A DNA stretch of 6,428 nucleotides from JBDSTZ01 sp039927975 (GTDB lineage: Bacteria; Pseudomonadota; Gammaproteobacteria; Burkholderiales; Burkholderiaceae_D), in contig JBDSTZ010000105.1 in the NCBI GenBank assembly GCA_039927975.1, positions 1 through 6,428 of the forward strand, in the 5' to 3' direction. The notes below the pieces were generated by a model. The model saw only the letters and a list, made by a program, of their open reading frames with translations, was not told the origin of the DNA and did no database searches. The position numbers and the translations under genes were made by a program. Shown piece by piece: positions 5,652 to 6,428 of the stretch. Within the stretch, counting starts at the first letter, position 1. Each line of letters starts with the position of its first letter.

Positions 5652-6293
5652 ATGTACCGCTTGCATTGCTTCGCCCAGTCGGGCAACAGTTTTAAAGTCG
5701 CCTTCATGCTGCGCGCGCTCGGCCAGCCTTTCGAGGCGGTGTTTGTCGACTATATGAATGGGGTGACCAAGGGCCCTGAATGGCGCGACGAACTCAATGA
5801 AATGGGCGAGGCGCCGGTGCTCGACGACGGCGCGAAACGCCTGACCCAGTCGGGCGCGATCCTGACCTACCTGGCGAAGAAGCACGGCGCTTTCGGCGGC
5901 GCCAACGAGGACGAGGCGCAGGAAATCCTGCGCTGGATCCTGTTCGACAACCACAAGTTCACCAGCTATTTCGCTACCTACCGCTTCACCAAGTCGTTCA
6001 GCGCGACCGCGCCCGACCCGGTCATCATGGCTTGGCTGAAGGGGCGCGTCGATGGCGCGTTCCAGATCGTTGACCGCCATCTGGCCACGCGCGACTGGCT
6101 GGTTGGCGAGGGGCCGACGATCGCCGATTTCTCGCTGTGCGGCTATCTTGTGTATCCGCAGGAGGAAAGCGGCTACGACCTGGCGCGCGACTATCCGAAC
6201 CTGGCGGCGTGGGTCGCGCGACTGAAAGCATTGCCAGGCTATGAGTCGCCTTACAGCATGATGCCGGGCGAGCGCATCGCGCCACGCTGGTAG
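5652..6293 (+). CDS. Glutathione S-transferase family protein
   Basis: A 213-residue soluble protein with the two-domain GST layout. The N-terminal thioredoxin-like domain (1 to about 80) has SGNSFKVAFML at 10-20, MGEAPVLDD at 51-59 with the cis-Pro55 that contacts the glutathione backbone, and TQSGAILTYLAKK at 65-77 with the Gln-Ser pair that binds the gamma-glutamyl group. The helical C-terminal domain (about 87-200) has DWLVGEGPTIADFSLCGYL at 148-166, the N-capping box of the GST fold with Asp159. Ser10 or Ser13 is a candidate catalytic residue; no Cys occupies that position. Substrate cannot be assigned from sequence. It lies divergent from cobT with its own strong ribosome site and no evident functional link to B12, so it is probably just a neighbour. 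Confidence 0.92.
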   Translation: MYRLHCFAQSGNSFKVAFMLRALGQPFEAVFVDYMNGVTKGPEWRDELNEMGEAPVLDDGAKRLTQSGAILTYLAKKHGAFGGANEDEAQEILRWILFDNHKFTSYFATYRFTKSFSATAPDPVIMAWLKGRVDGAFQIVDRHLATRDWLVGEGPTIADFSLCGYLVYPQEESGYDLARDYPNLAAWVARLKALPGYESPYSMMPGERIAPRW

Positions 6294-6428
6294 GCGAAGG
6301 CGGCGCGGGACTGTCCCGGCAGTCTCGCCTCCCGCTCCCGGTCGCCAAGCGCACCCCGGTGTTTATGCCCGTCAGATATACTCCGCAGCAGATATCACAT
6401 TTATTGCGGACAAGACATAGTGGACGAG
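6294..6428. other. Non-coding tail after the GST gene
   Basis: Contains a hairpin at 6305-6328 (9-bp stem with one G-T pair and a 6-nt loop) just after the GST stop. It has no T-tract, so at most it is a weak or Rho-assisted 3' end. Further on, TATACT at 6377-6382 on the plus strand is one base from the consensus -10, without a recognisable -35. At the edge, GTG GAC GAG from 6420, preceded by GGACAAG, could begin another plus-strand gene, but three codons cannot establish this. Confidence 0.4.

Noticed and set aside
5562..6080. 172-codon minus-strand frame under the GST gene
   Set aside because: Antisense to a GST with intact fold motifs and a strong ribosome site; no plausible signal of its own.
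6305..6328. Hairpin after the GST stop as an intrinsic terminator
   Set aside because: No T-tract follows on either strand, so it was described in the intergenic entry but not called as a terminator.

Overview
This is GC-rich bacterial DNA whose visible genes are nearly all for vitamin B12 (cobalamin) acquisition and nucleotide-loop assembly. High GC, long antisense shadow frames, the style of the outer-membrane receptor and the RHP-type CobC suggest a beta-proteobacterium, most likely Burkholderiales and possibly Oxalobacteraceae (Massilia/Duganella/Janthinobacterium-like). The taxonomy is inference from protein style, not a database match.

Layout. Reading on the minus strand from right to left there are two blocks. 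The first is cobT (5501-4470), cobS (4465-3668) and cobC (3666-3127), with gaps of 4 nt and 1 nt, so almost certainly one operon. It makes alpha-ribazole phosphate (CobT), joins it to adenosylcobinamide-GDP (CobS) and removes the phosphate (CobC). A hairpin with a short T-tract (3120-3095) follows cobC. The second block starts at once with a cobalamin riboswitch aptamer (about 3099-2891). It precedes a BtuB-type TonB-dependent receptor (2813-954) and, 21 nt further on, a BtuC/FecCD-type inner-membrane permease (932 to the left edge, truncated by the window). Together these form a B12 uptake unit; the matching ATPase and binding protein would lie outside the window to the left.

On the plus strand, divergent from cobT, is a complete glutathione S-transferase-like gene (5652-6293) with a strong Shine-Dalgarno sequence. 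The final 135 bases are non-coding, apart from a possible GTG start at the extreme right edge. They hold a hairpin and one near-consensus -10 element.

How it works together. The riboswitch should repress the receptor and permease when intracellular B12 is plentiful, while cobTSC carries no visible aptamer of its own in this window. I found no CRISPR, mobile element, rRNA, tRNA or clearly unprecedented system. The least routine features are the compact junction at 3093-3130, where terminator hairpin, -10 element and riboswitch P1 strand overlap, and the unresolved start codon and expression platform of btuB.
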